Shown: positions 47,510 to 59,744, numbered from the stretch's first letter. The stretch is 64,000 bases of DNA from Malus domestica (GCF_042453785.1 NC_091672.1:1431001-1495000); one strand, 5' to 3'. The notes: generated from the sequence alone by a model not told the origin. Numbers and translations are program-made.

Positions 47510-49546
47510 ATGGCGTTACCATCTGCTGCCACTCCCACTGTTTTATCTCCCTCGTCAATCTCAAGCCGTCCGATTCGACACTCTCATCTCTTCCCTTCCC
47601 AAACCAATCCAATAACTATCACCTGCAGCTTCTCTTCTCCCTCCCCATGCAGCAACACAAGATCAATCCTAGTACCCACCAGCAGCCGGTACTACTGTTG
47701 TTTCGGGGTTTCATATAGATTTTCCGGTGCCGGTGAAGGTGAGGAGGAGGACGACGAAGAGGAGTGTAGCTTTGATGAAGCAGTTGTGCTGTTCAACACA
47801 AGGGAATACTACAAGTGCCATGACTTTCTCGAATCGCTTTGGAACAATGCCGAAGAACCGTCCAGAACTCTTATTCATGGCATTCTACAATGCGCAGTGG
47901 GATTCCATCACCTATTCAATCAGGTTGATAATTCTCACAACTGATTGAGTGTGCCTACTGTTGTGTTTTTATATATCGCTAAACAGTTAGTAAGTTAATA
48001 TTGCGCTAACTTTTTGTTCAGGTTCATCCTACATATTACAAAATTTAAAACTCCCATTTATTTTTTCAATATGCGTTGAATTTAGAGAGTTATCATATCA
48101 TATCGTCAAGTCAATCCTCTATATATATATACTTACAAATTGATTAGTTACACTCGGGTTTTGTTGTGATGAAATAGAACCATAAAGGAGCGATGATGGA
48201 GTTGGGAGAAGGACTTTGTAAGCTAAGAAAGATGAATTTTAAAAGTGGATCACCATTTCATGAGTTTGAGCAAGAAATCTCTGCAGCCCTGGATTTTATT
48301 TACCAAACGCAGATAGAGTTAGCTGCCTGTGAGTTGCTTTCTTCTCCCAATTATTCATATCAAATCCAATTTAATTTATTTAATTTTACATGGTGAGCTA
48401 GTTTGGAAGTGCTGTGTTTTTTTTTTTTCAAATTTTTTTTGTTGTGCTGTGAGAACAAACATGTGGAAAGAAGCAGTTAATGGTAAACTGTGATGTGAAA
48501 AGTGTTTTTAGCTAAAAAAAAAAAAAGAAATGGGAGTAGGATTGTCAATATGAAAGTTTCATTAGTTGATATCATTCATCAACCTTCTATAAAAATAAAA
48601 ATAAAAACACTTTTTTGATAAGCATTCTTAGAGCTGCAATGTTTTACATCCATGATTTTGAAAAGAAAAAAAAAATTTCTCACTTACCAAACATAATTTT
48701 AAGCCCAACTTTTTCTCAAAAAAGCTATTTAAAAAAAAATTAAGCAACCCCAAACCCACCTAGTAAATTAAGAAAAAAAAATGATTATTTTGGTCCATGC
48801 ACCGCCTAGTCCATCTAGTTGTTATTAACCTATTTTCATCCTATAAATGTCATAATCAGAACTGTTCATTTCTTTACCTATCATTTACTAATTAACTTTG
48901 AAAAAAAACACAACCAAATTGATTGTTTCATTTGTATGTATCAAACAGATGAATAGTTCATTAATCAACATGAAAATCTCAAGGGTGGTGCTATCTACAC
49001 ACCCATTTTTACCTCTCACACACCCTTCTCAATTTCCGACCGTCAGATCGAATGAATTGAAGAAGATCAATGGACAAAAATTTAACAAGGGTGTGTGAAA
49101 GCTAAGATGGGGTGTGCGAATAGTACTACCCAAATCTCAATTGTCATTTAATGATCCTCTTTGCAAAAATCAACCAACTTGAGAACGTTTAAGTCATTCA
49201 TACATATCAATCAGATCAACAACTCATCAATCAACATAAAGATTTTAATCATTTGAAGATCATCTTTAAGAAAAATATTTTTACATAACTTTTACTTATT
49301 TTGATTTGGTTAGGTACGGATGAAGTTTGTGTTACAATGGATCAATCAGAGAGATCATACCAACTTCTAGGCCGGTATGGTGCAGGTCAGCTACTATATA
49401 CCCTCCAAAGGGACCCTAATTCTAATCGATTTATGTACAATATTGTCTTCTCCCCTCACACCTCTTATGGGGGTGAGCCACTAAAGGTCAAGCTTCCCAC
49501 CCTTAATGCAACCACACAACATCTCTTGGCCTGTGAATACGACTGA
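47510..49546 (+). CDS. DUF309 family protein, probably plastid-targeted
   Basis: Three exons (47510-47923, 48178-48328, 49314-49546) join in frame to 265 residues. The first 75 residues are Ser/Thr/Pro-rich with few acids, as in a chloroplast transit peptide, followed by an acidic run (GEGEEEDDEEE). The DUF309 core begins at about residue 92 with FNTREYYKCHDFLESLWN and continues IHGILQCAVGFHHL (about 124-137) and NHKGAMMELGEGL. In bacterial and cyanobacterial relatives the same His/Glu pattern lies in a small helical bundle of unknown function. The third exon (SERSYQLLGRYGAGQLLYTL) has no family I recognise. Intron 2 (985 bp) contains a MITE. Confidence 0.8.
48983..49131. mobile_element. MITE, GGGGTGTG family, copy 3, in DUF309 intron 2
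   Basis: The ends are GGGTGGTGCTATCTACACAC and, in reverse complement, GGGTAGTACTATTCGCACAC. The 149-bp unit is flanked by an exact 9-bp duplication AAATCTCAA (48974-48982 and 49132-49140), confirming Mutator-type insertion. Confidence 0.9.
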
Positions 49547-50354
49547 TTCTTCAAGTGGTTGATCACTATGGTTGATAGCGTCGTCTTCTTTAGCCAACTG
49601 CGTTTTGGGTTCAAACGCTTCCCTTTCTTTAGTGTAGTTTAGTATAATAATATCATTTGTAATTAAAAAACTTGAGAGTTTGCTTGAAAATGCTTTTAAA
49701 ATGACTGAAAGCGCTTTTGATAAAAATGCTTTTGGAACCAATCAATTGTAAAAATGCAAGTAAATCCTGGAAATGAACTTCAAGTGCTTTTAGAACTCAA
49801 AAACATTTTCTTTAAAAATACTTTCAGTCATTTAAAAAGCAATTCCAAACGAACCATGTCTTTGTTTTGAGACTACCATTCCATTTGTCGTTCCTTGGTC
49901 ACTTGAGTATGATGTAAAAAGTGAGAAAAATAGAGGGTTTAAATTTCTAAATTTTATTTACATAGAAATAAGGGTCTTTGTTCAATCTTCAAAGGTTGCG
50001 ACTCTTTTATCTCCAAACATGAATGGAATTTGCCTCAATATTTTGCTAACGAAAATGCAAATACTTGAGTCTCAAACAGAAAAATGCAACATCGAGATAG
50101 GTAGCTTTAGGACTTGAACATTCCGTAATCCTCATCGAATTTATTTAGCTAATAAGTAAACACGATGTTATGAACTGCACAACCGTTTGTGTAAAATATA
50201 TTTGTAACACTTACAATACAAAGAACGTTACTCGCCTACTTACGAATCAAGTTTCCGGAATCAAATTACAGACTTAGATGCTAGACAATACAAAATGTGA
50301 CTACAGAAGTCAGGCAAGCAAAACTTACATAAGCTGTGGCTGATAAAATCCCTG
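49547..50354. other. Convergent spacer between DUF309 and PYG7 genes
   Basis: The two genes point towards each other, so this holds both 3' UTRs. A hAT-like MITE (49675-49860) occupies part of it. Confidence 0.55.
49675..49860. mobile_element. hAT-like MITE (AGTGACTAAAAGCG family)
   Basis: The left end GTTTGCTTGAAAATGCTTTT and ATGACTGAAAGCGCTTTT mirror the right end (reverse complement GTTCGTTTGGAATTGC, AATGACTGAAAGT). The same family is at 55323-55525. Class assignment is by resemblance; no clean duplication was found. Confidence 0.6.
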
Positions 50355-50723
50355 TCAACGCATACTGTCAGATGACTTCTCCTTTGTTTTTACCGGAACA
50401 TCTCTGTACATTTTCACTTGTTCCATCAAAGTTTCCCGCCGTGGTATTGCTACCTTGTTATTTGGATCAAACAGAAGTACTTCCTCAAATGCCTTCAGTG
50501 CAGCCTTAAAGTCTTTCCTCTTTTCATAGGCATCACCTAGGTTGTTCCAAGCTGTGACGTAGCCTGGCTGAAGCTTCACGGCAGTTTCAAACTGCGTAAT
50601 TCCCTTAGCAAGTTTACCCTCACGGACGTAACTGACACCAAGGGCATTGTAAACCTATTCAAATATATAAAAAGTCAAAAGCCACATCAGAAATTCATAA
50701 GCCAAGCACGAAAAGATGATGCC

Positions 50724-50766
<43 letters not shown>

Positions 50767-53202
50767 CGATTCAAATGGTCTTAATTTTCATTCTCGTTTC
50801 CCCAGCTATTTATATGTGGTTACCTTTTAGACAAGGTGGATACAGATTAAATTTCAAAACCATGTCAAGGCTACATAGACTACAAAATCATGCGTAAGTC
50901 GGGATGTGGCAACACCCTTAACATTCACCAACACATACAACAACACTGAAAATGCATGACTCAGAATGCCAATTAGTGCCCTTTCAAGGCATGCAATTCT
51001 GAGTACGTATGATCCACAACTACAAGTTTCCGGTATTTCAAAGGGATTAACACGTACAATGGAACCAAGTAGCAAGGATTTCCAATGCCAAAAATGTTTA
51101 AATTGGAATATAACAATCAAATAGTCACAACTATTTTTATAACACAATTCTAAAGCCATCTATTTGTTGGATTCAGTATGATGTGCCTTAGACAATAGAA
51201 GTGCAAATATATCTGAGAATTCATCATACCTGAGCAAGATCTTGGTCGTCCCCATCCCATTTCTCAATTGCCTGAACCAAGTACTTAATAGCAGCTGGAT
51301 AAATTTTCCTCCTCAGCATTACTGCTCCAAGTTCAAAAAGCTCAGTTGCATCAGCATCGCCGCTTCTTACTTGCTCCTGGTATTTAGATAGAAAAAAATT
51401 ATAGTGTTGAGTAACCAGTTGTTGACAGCCTCTGTCAAATGTCTATTACAGCAGGCAAACATTAAAGAATTAATGTCTTTATGTGGTCCTTGTAATTCAG
51501 GTAGGATGTGTACTAAGTGTCAAGGTTGGAGCAAAGTGTCAGGTACGATGTTAATCAACAGTGTATAATGGAAAATGCAGGCTCATACCTGCAATTCTTT
51601 GGCAGAAAGATCAAGTTCTCTACGTACAAGCACTTGACGAATCACAAAGAAAGTTCCAACCCCAAGAAAACCTAGCAATAGTAGCAAGTATGATAGCTGG
51701 ATTCCTAATTCAAATAACTCCGCTGTCTCATAAATCGCGTTTGGTTTGATAATATCACGTGATTGTGCCATTGGAGTAGAAATCAGCCATAAGCTTTGTC
51801 CAACTAAGAATGCAGATACCCATGCAAATGGCCACTTCATGAATTTAATATCCTTGGTAACCAAAAGGATCCCACAAATTTCTGCAATAAAATGATGATA
51901 TCACAAAGATCATTCCCAACGACCAAGTAAAAAGTATTTAATAAAAAAATAAAATAAAACCAGAGAAAATAAAAATATTAAAAATTGAGTATTGTGCACA
52001 GAACTTGAATTCATAATTTTATAAAGACACAATTATACATGTGTTGTGTAATGTAAACTGCCATAACAATGAAAACAGATAGGCAGCGACAGCAGTCACT
52101 AATTATTTATAGTTTTACTCAACGTTCGTGATCCACACAATGAAACATTTAGGGTATATAATGATATCATGTTGAAGAAATTTCGAGCGGTCCATAAAAT
52201 TTGACAATTTGTATCATGTCTATGTGAAGATCAATATTTGTGGTGAATAGGAAATTACTCTCCAAAACTGTTGAGGCAGGAGTTTCCACTGCTAGTTCTC
52301 CACCGAGTATCTGCCTTCATCCACGATTGAACAACATATTAATAAAAACAACTGTTAACGAAATTTTGACTAAGAAAGCCATAAAAATATCTTATAGATG
52401 TTTCTAATCAGGCGTTGTAAAGAGCCACTGTCATAAAAAAAAAGTCTAGACTACCATCTCCTTAGATTTTTTTAGAAGAATCAAAACACAAAGGAGAAGA
52501 CATACGATTGAAACGCAATATGATAGTCATATTAGTGAATAATGCTTCCTAACAGATAAAAATCTGACCTCTGCATACATCTGTTTTAATGTGAAGGGGC
52601 AGCATCAATGCTTCAAAGTTTGAATTTCGCCACAACTAAAACTAAAAGTAGTTTTAGGCATCATTTAAGATCATCAATCAATCCCAATGTTCGAATTTCG
52701 CCATAACTAAAACTAGTTTTTTTTCAAATTTTTTAGTGATCAATTCCCGTTAATCCTCCCAAATTTTGATCAAAAGTGATAAATACATCAGCTTTTGCAA
52801 CAAATTGATCGCATTTTTCGTTCGAAACATTGTTGCGAAATCAATTCCTCATCAACAATCAAACAAGCAGACCTAATGAACTTCAATTCAAGTAAACAAA
52901 AAACAAATTCTGAAAATTGTTAAGAAAAAAGTAAATAGTACCTCGACCTCATTGAGCTCTCGAAGCTCCTCCGCCGTCTCCGCACTTAGGGTCTCATGGC
53001 GGGAAGCTAAAGGCGCGAAATTGAGGAACCGTACGGACGGCGAGCGAGATGACCGTAGAGAGACGAGAGTGAGAAACGGCGGCGTGCTGATCGAGCCTTG
53101 TCTGCACGAAACGTATGAAGTTTTCGGAGGGTTCGGCGAAACGGTGGCGGGAAGCGGTGCGAACGGTGCTCGTAAAGGTGGATTTCGGAGGACGGTGGCC
53201 AT
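50355..53202 (-). CDS. PYG7: Chloroplast TPR protein PYG7 (Ycf37-like), photosystem I assembly
   Basis: Five exons (minus strand: 52942-53202, 52259-52310, 51589-51881, 51230-51376, 50355-50654) join in frame to 350 residues. The 52-nt exon 2 is required: without it exon 1 and exon 3 do not share a phase. Residues 1-70 form a chloroplast-type transit peptide (Pro/Ser/Arg-rich). Two membrane segments follow ([18 protein letters not shown] and [19 protein letters not shown]), then about three TPR units ([59 protein letters not shown]). This layout matches PYG7, the thylakoid homologue of cyanobacterial Ycf37 that helps assemble or stabilise photosystem I. The final 20 residues are charged. Confidence 0.88.
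50724..50766. repeat. Poly-A and (TA)n microsatellite in PYG7 intron 4
   Basis: An A run of about 15 leads directly into about 14 TA units. This region is likely length-variable. Confidence 0.9.
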
Positions 53203-53447
53203 TGGAGGAGCTCAGAGCTGGGAGAGATAAGAGTGGCGATATTGAAAACGGGAGCGGAATTAATGATAGTACTGAGAGTGGCTAATTGTTGTGGATAATG
53301 AAAACTGACAAAGATTTTTAATTTCTTTCCATAAATAAAGGGTGTTTTTGGACCGTTGGATGTGGGTTCCTTTTTGTGGTCTGATCTGACGGTTAGGATA
53401 CTGGCAAGATTATGGGGCACGACACCCTAAACTACTGCTTAGGGCTG

Positions 53448-54605
53448 GTTTGGTATTGCTGTGCTTAAAAAAAAAATTGCTTCTTCTATGCTGTGAGAAT
53501 AAGCAGCTGTGAAATAAAGCAGCAGAGTGTTTGGTAAACTTTTTTGTAAAAGTGATTTAGGAAGAAAAAAAAAAGCAATATTATAGTGTTTGGTAAACTT
53601 TTATGTACAATAGCTATGACTGTGTGAAATAATCAAAAAGGGTTTGGTCTTATTTAGTGTGCCTTGAGGGGCCCACTCCTTTTATTTGATCTCCGTCTTC
53701 TTCTCTCGTTCTTCCTTTTTTCCGTAAGACTCTTCTTTCTCTCCAACTCTTTCTCTAACTCTCACTCTCTCTATTTATAGAGAGAATCACCCACACCAAC
53801 GTCAATTTTCGAGTGAAATCCATACCGATATTCCCTAGTTTAGGTGTAATTTGACCTATGGATTCGAATGGTGGCGTTGCATGTGAAGATCAAGTACTCA
53901 AAAATGAAGAAAGCCAACCCTTCCTTCTCGATGAAAAACTCTTTGACGAGTTGACCTGAGGCTCGACGAAATTGGAGTGCTTCAAACTCAATTCAACATT
54001 CATTTAATCTCAAGTACAACTTTTGTATCCTGCATATCGAATTTTGGCATGAAATTCTTGGAATTTAACCCCAAATGCCCTCTCTATGTTCATGCCCAGA
54101 AATCTGGTGACCTTCTTGGTCATTTTTCCAGCGAACTCGAGACTGAATCTACACCAATTGCCAAATCTCAACTTTGGGTAACTCTCTTGACTTTATCAGT
54201 GAAGTTTGAGGTTAAATTCGAAGGACTAGAGCTAATGCATGCTCTGTATGTTCTGCCCAGAAATCAACGAAGCATCACCGGTACAACTAATCAAAGACCA
54301 ATGCATTCCTAATTGACGACTGGGTAAATCTCTGAACTTCTGTGTGAAGTTTTAATTGCTTAAGGTCATTTTGGGTACATAAAAGTTTCATTAAAGCCCT
54401 TAGTGCCTCTTAGAAAAGAGTTTTGGCATAAGCTGAAAAGCCAGTTTTTCAAAACTGCCTTTTGCTGCTTTTATTTTTTAGCTTTTTTTCACCCAAAACT
54501 CTGAAAAAAAAATTGAAGTTGGAAGTTTTGCCAAACACAAAAATGCTCCTAACTTTTTTTTATACCAGCTTTTTTCAAAATCACCTCAATATCAAGCCAT
54601 ACCTA
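53448..54605. repeat. hAT-like non-autonomous element or composite
   Basis: The left side (GGTTTGGTATTGCTGTGCTT, then CAGCAGAGTGTTTGGTAAAC and a second TGTTTGGTAAAC near 53590) has the look of a plant hAT MITE end. The right side (about 54420-54600) has matching A/T-tract and GCTTTT phrases in inverse sense. Both boundaries and the target duplication are unclear, so the extent is approximate. Confidence 0.4.
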
Positions 54606-55322
54606 ACTATACTCAAATCTTAGGCTACGGGTGAAGAGTAACTACATAAAACAGTTTATCGCCATCATCACGTCTTAATCTAATAATACATGTTTTATAT
54701 GAAAAAAAAAAACTTCTGTATTGCAATGTATTATTGGATCGAGACAATATATGACGGTAAACATAGTCAATACAAGTCATTCTCCTGGAAGTGACAATTT
54801 ATGACATGCAATAGATGACTCAAAACACCAACTTAATAATAACTCAGCTAACCTTATTTGATAATTGGATGGTGTAAACCTGTTTGCGGCCGACATTTAT
54901 TGGAAGGTAGGGAGTTGTGCTAAACCAGACAATGAATTATCCATAATTTGCCATTGAATACGTAGTTGAACCTGAGAACTACCACCGTATGAAGTATTAG
55001 CTTGCATCCACAACTACAAAAATCATAGTCTGCTCCGAAGTATCATATACACCATGCGTTTGGGCCTAAAGATCATGGTCATTGGATATTTGACCAAGAA
55101 TCTAACAGCCGAAAACCCTCGTATAGAAGATACCACGAGTGATACTAGAAATATCCCCAGAACAAATGATAGGAACATTAACTTCACAGAAATGCCAAAC
55201 ATTTATCAAGCATTCTACTGAAAGGATACACGTCATACTACATGTACAAATTGTGGAGCAGATCTCCCAATCACTTAGCATCTAAAAAATTACAAAATGT
55301 TACTGATTGGTTGCTCCAATAC

Positions 55323-55525
55323 GTAGGCTCGTTTGGAAGTGTTTTAAAGTGACTAAAAGCGCTTTTGGTGGAATTGATTTTGGGTTCCAAAAGCAGTTTA
55401 AGAGCTTTTTGGAAGCAGCACCAATTAAGTACTTCTTGCAATAAGTACTTAAAGTGCTTTACTTGGATCTTTTTCACCAAAAACACTTTTAGTCATTTTA
55501 AAAGTACTTTCAAGCGAGCCCATAA
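55323..55525. mobile_element. hAT-like MITE just downstream of the FRIGIDA-like gene
   Basis: The left end GGCTCGTTTGGAAGTGTTTT then AGTGACTAAAAGCG mirrors the right end (reverse complement GGGCTCGCTTGAAAGTACTT, AATGACTAAAAGTG) over about 45 bp. It lies 17 bp beyond the FRIGIDA-like stop codon, inside the probable 3' UTR. The target duplication is not clear. Confidence 0.75.
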
Positions 55526-55541
55526 CCAAAATAACTAACCT

Positions 55542-58500
55542 TTATTCACAAGGGGCTTCATGCATCTGTGATTTGATCACATCTCCGTTCCTCTTTTCGG
55601 ATAAATACTTGGGACAATTGCGTTTCCAATGCCCTAACCCGTTGCAATGGTAACAAATGCCTTTCGAAATGTCTACGTTGCTGCCAGCCATACCGAATTG
55701 CCAAGGGTGTCCACCATTTTGAGACATCACATATGACGGATTTGGCAGTGCATATCCAGGGGTGGGATTTGGTATTGGATGTGGTGCGGGAGCTGATACT
55801 GCTGCCCGCTGACGTTTAAATTTAAGCTGTTGTGCTTGAAACTTGGCGGAGCGTTTCCTCCCTCCTTTCTGCTTTTGTTCAACCTTGCAACATGGCGCCA
55901 AACTTCTCCAGTTCTCCGTGTGTTTCAACTTATCCTTGTGGTTCTGCATCTTAGCTAGTTTTGTTTCAATGACCGAGGGCGGGTATTCTGACTCTAGGTT
56001 GTAATCTTTAATGCATTGAAACACGGCTCTTAGATCAGCCATATAGTAGTCTGCAAACTTAATCTGCGATTAAGAGTTATTTAGCCTTATAGATGGATGC
56101 ATATTTACAATAAGATGATGGTCCCAGCTACATTTATCTATTTACAAAGCAGATATTGTATGTCCAGAGAAGAGCTAAATTACCTTTTCACCAACTAGTT
56201 TCGTTTTCGAGGAAAGTGACTGGAAAGAGTTCATCCCAGTATCCACGTGTTCTTTTAAGAGGGGTACTGGGGGAAACTTGTCAATTAAGTTGAAGGTGCA
56301 AATTGCTCTAACGGCCTCAATCCGTTGCCTCCTTTCAATAAGAGTCGGAATAGCATCTGCAACACGCAAAGAAAAATTGAAAGATTTTCATCAAGCTGCT
56401 CCAGATAAGCTTCGAAAGGAGAATTGCTAGAATCGTACCCAAACACAAATATAACGTAATGTTAGCAAATGCATCAACAAAAGAAAGCATATAATAGAAT
56501 AAACTAGCTAGAACATAACAATTACGGAAGGAAAATACATTTTACCAGCGCGGCAAGAACATGAATAAGAGCTTAATACCTTTTTCTAAGAAAAGCATCC
56601 CAAAACCAAAACTCCGAAAATAAGTAAGAGCAATGGTAACAACACTAACCACTATGCGAGCTAATTTTCAAGAAACTTACCAGGGATCTTATCTCCAAAA
56701 CCAGAACTCCGAATATATTCTAGGGCCTGTTTATTCTGAGAAATAGACACAAGAGAATCTACTAACACATCTCCATCTAACGCAGAAAACAACTTAGCAA
56801 TCTGTAAAAATTCATTCTGTATTGAGCGATTCCCACTAAACTGCTCATTTGATGACTGCTGTAAATTCCTAGCATCTGTCGTGGCTAGTTGAATATTTGG
56901 AGAAGAACAAGTTGGAAACCCCTGCGAATTCCTAGCATCTGAGGTGGCAGTTAGTTGAAGATTTGGAGAAGAACAAGTTGCGGCATTCTTTCCCAGTGAA
57001 GTTTCTGGTTTCTCAGTTTTGATAGAGGAACAAATGTTGATGCTCGCTATTCAATTGTAAAAGATAAGGAAAATGAATTAGAGGTTAGTGAGTGAATAAT
57101 TCTGAATTTAACATATGAAAATATAGCCTTATGGGCAGTTGTTATAACGAAGGGTCGAACAAACTGTTAACTACTTTCAGCCCAGCAACAAGAAGAAAGT
57201 ATTCACTTCTTAAAACTATGAAGAAAAAACTGTTTGTAATATAAATATACAACAACAAGGCCTATCATTGCTTCTAACTACTTATTAAGGTATGTCTACT
57301 TAAAAATAGAGAGCATAAAAAGAGAAACTTTCAACAATTTAAATATTTTTATCATTGCTTGCAATGACATCTTAAAGTACATGACTACTTTAGAAAGCTG
57401 CTCTAGAATGAAAATGAAGCACGTCCAATATGGAGTGCAACCAACGCTACTCCACAATGCAAGAACTAGAAGTTTTCTATTTTATCTATTTCCGCAAGGC
57501 ACTGCATCACCGGTTCAGAATGTTCCTTTATGACATCTATGGGTCATCAATCTTATAATATGACAACGATTTACAGGCATACGACCCTATCCTGTCCCGC
57601 AATTGCATCAATTGTTGCTGATAAAGATTTCTACTTATTAACTTAACAAGGATAGGAATATAATAGAAAAAACCCTTCATCAATCTTCAAGCGTAGAGTA
57701 TCAGAATAAAACTTTAAATTTTTATTTTTACAAGGCATCCAAAATACAGAGAGAGTATCATACGAGAAAAGACATTTGGATAGAAATATGAATAAGTTAG
57801 AAACATTAATAAACCAGGAAAAGTGATTACCAGGTGTGTTATCTTCCGTGTCAAGGATCCCATACAATTCATCTGACTGTTTTTCGTGATTAGCAGCTAT
57901 ACTGAGAAGAGATTGAAGCTCCTCCCTATCAGAAATAGAGGTCAAGTCATATGCAGTAACAAGCCACAAAAAGCCCAAAACCTCCAACCAATTCTCGGCT
58001 GCCACAGTCATCCTAGCTCTCCATTCACCCGCCAACTTATTCGCTTCTGCTCTCACCTGATCACTAATTTTTGGCGAGACTCTCTTTACCTCCTTTAACA
58101 AATGAATACAGCTCCTTCTAATTACACTCAAATCAAAATCAAATTCCCTGTTTTCCACAGTCGAACTTGAAGGGTAAAACCCTTGCATTGCATCAAGAAC
58201 TAATTTTGCTGGGTCTGATGACAATTGAAGACAGGCTGAAACTTCAACAGAGACTGAATCTGTTCTTCTAAAATACTCATTCATGAAAAACTGCAAGCTC
58301 CTACCATCCCTAATGATTGTTGAATGATTGGTTGCACAAAAAGGAGGGACGGAAATGTTATCAGGGAAACGTCCCGATTGTTCAACCTTCACTTGAGTAT
58401 GAAGTATATCAGTCTTCTCCTTCGAGTTATTTGTTCGGATATGTTCTTCTTTAGACTTTTCAAATTCTTGTTGCTTCAGTTCAAGCTCTTTGGCCTTTTG

Positions 58501-59565
58501 TTCAAGCCGCCTCCCACATTCCTGTATCGAGTTGTCGAGCGAATCCAAATGCTTTTCCCGGGAATCCAAATTCTTTTCTTTCAACTGAACATCCTTGAGG
58601 CAATCATTAACCCTCATATCAATCAAATCAAGTTCCTCAGCTTTTGACTCAAATTCTTGTTGCTTTAATTCAAGCTCTTTGGCTTTTTGTTCAAGCCGCC
58701 TCCCATATTCCTGTATCGACTTGTCAAGCGAATCCAAATGCTTTTCACGGGAATCCAACTTCTTTTCTTTCAACTGAAGATCATTGAGGCAATCATTGAC
58801 CCTCCTCCCAATCAAATTAAGCTCCTCAGATTTTGATTCAAATTGTTTTTCGGCCTTCTGAACACTTCTTTTAAGTTCCAACTGTTTCAATTCAACTTTA
58901 CAGTCCCACTCCCCCACTGACTTCTCAAGCTCACACAAATCCTTCTCAATCAAACCGAGTTTCTGCTCTTTCGACTGCACCTCTCTGTCGTATTCCTCAA
59001 TCAATGCTTGCTGAGCTCTAATTTCGTCGTCTCTCGAATCAAACTCTTTCCATTGCTCCACAACCTTACCCCTAACCACATTCAACTGCTTCTCCTTCGC
59101 CTCGATCTCTTTCGACAATTCTTTCATCCGTTGCTGCATATTATAATACTCCATCTCCTTCCCCTTAACCAATTTCTGTACTTTTCCTAATCTACCTTCT
59201 TCAACCGAATACTTTTCGAAAGATAACTTAATAGATTGCAACTGTAACTTACCTTCTTCAACCTCCCGCACAATGGCCTGCAATTCCCTGCCTTTCACCG
59301 CCATCGCCGAGTCAAATTCCTTCTCTTTCACTTCCAAGTCCGCGAATCGGGACCCAATCTCCTTCTCCCGCTCCAGGAGCCCTACGAATGCGGCGTATAG
59401 CGAGTTCCTGACAGAGTCGAAGTGGTCGTCGAGGTCCTTCCAGTTGAGGGTGAATGCGAGCATGGAATCCGCCTGGGCGCGCAGGGTCTCGTGGGCTTTG
59501 CCAATGCTCCGCTGCTTCGTCTCCGACAGCTTCAACTTCGAAGCTATCTCTTCCATTATTGTCAT
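55542..59565 (-). CDS. FRIGIDA-like protein with coiled coil and C-terminal CCHC knuckle
   Basis: Four exons (minus strand: 57831-59565, 56681-57046, 56184-56356, 55542-56063) join in frame to 931 residues. ATG 59565 (MTIMEEIASKLKL) is the first ATG; the open frame upstream has only TTG. Residues about 40-410 are a long Glu/Lys/Gln-rich coiled coil with a 63-codon tandem duplication. The FRIGIDA domain runs from about 425 (SLQFFMNEYFRRTDSV) to about 800 (LRAVFQCIKDYNLESEYP). A basic stretch (KGGRKRSAKFQAQQLKFKRQR) and a Pro/Gly-rich linker follow, then CYHCNGLGHWKRNC with C895, C898, H903, C908 in exact CX2CX4HX4C spacing. FRIGIDA-like proteins act in nuclear complexes, best known in FLC control. 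The knuckle is not a usual part of the family and looks like copia gag. Confidence 0.88.
58460..58837 (-). repeat. 63-codon tandem duplication inside the coiled coil
   Basis: Bases 58649-58837 and 58460-58648 are in-frame direct copies of 189 bp. They encode near-identical segments such as LDSREKHLDSLD, GRRLEQKAKELELKQQEFE. The high DNA identity suggests a fairly recent unequal exchange. Confidence 0.85.
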
Positions 59566-59744
59566 GCTTCTCCGCAGCTCCGTCGTGGCGGACGCCGTCG
59601 TAGGTTTTTTGGTTTTCTCAAAAACCCTAAGAAAGAAGAAAATTTTGTTGCCTGCGCTGCCCGGTATGTGTACCTCGGGACTCAAACATGTACAGAACAA
59701 GAAAAAGTCCAAACCGGCATGAATGAAGAGAATCGGATTTCTTC

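Larger units (their letters stand above)
53203..55541. other. Intergenic region, repeat-rich
   Basis: Upstream of PYG7 and downstream of the FRIGIDA-like gene. It holds a hAT-like composite (53448-54605) and a MITE (55323-55525). The open frames at 53857-53958 and 53977-54312 have no recognised similarity. A diverged member of the repeat seen near 36640 lies at about 54895-55000. Confidence 0.5.

Noticed and set aside
53977-54312. 111-codon open frame
   Set aside because: No recognised family, no splice context, and it lies between hAT-like repeat ends.
59566-59712. 49-codon N-terminal extension of the FRIGIDA-like protein
   Set aside because: It starts with TTG; ATG 59565 opens the conserved coiled-coil start.
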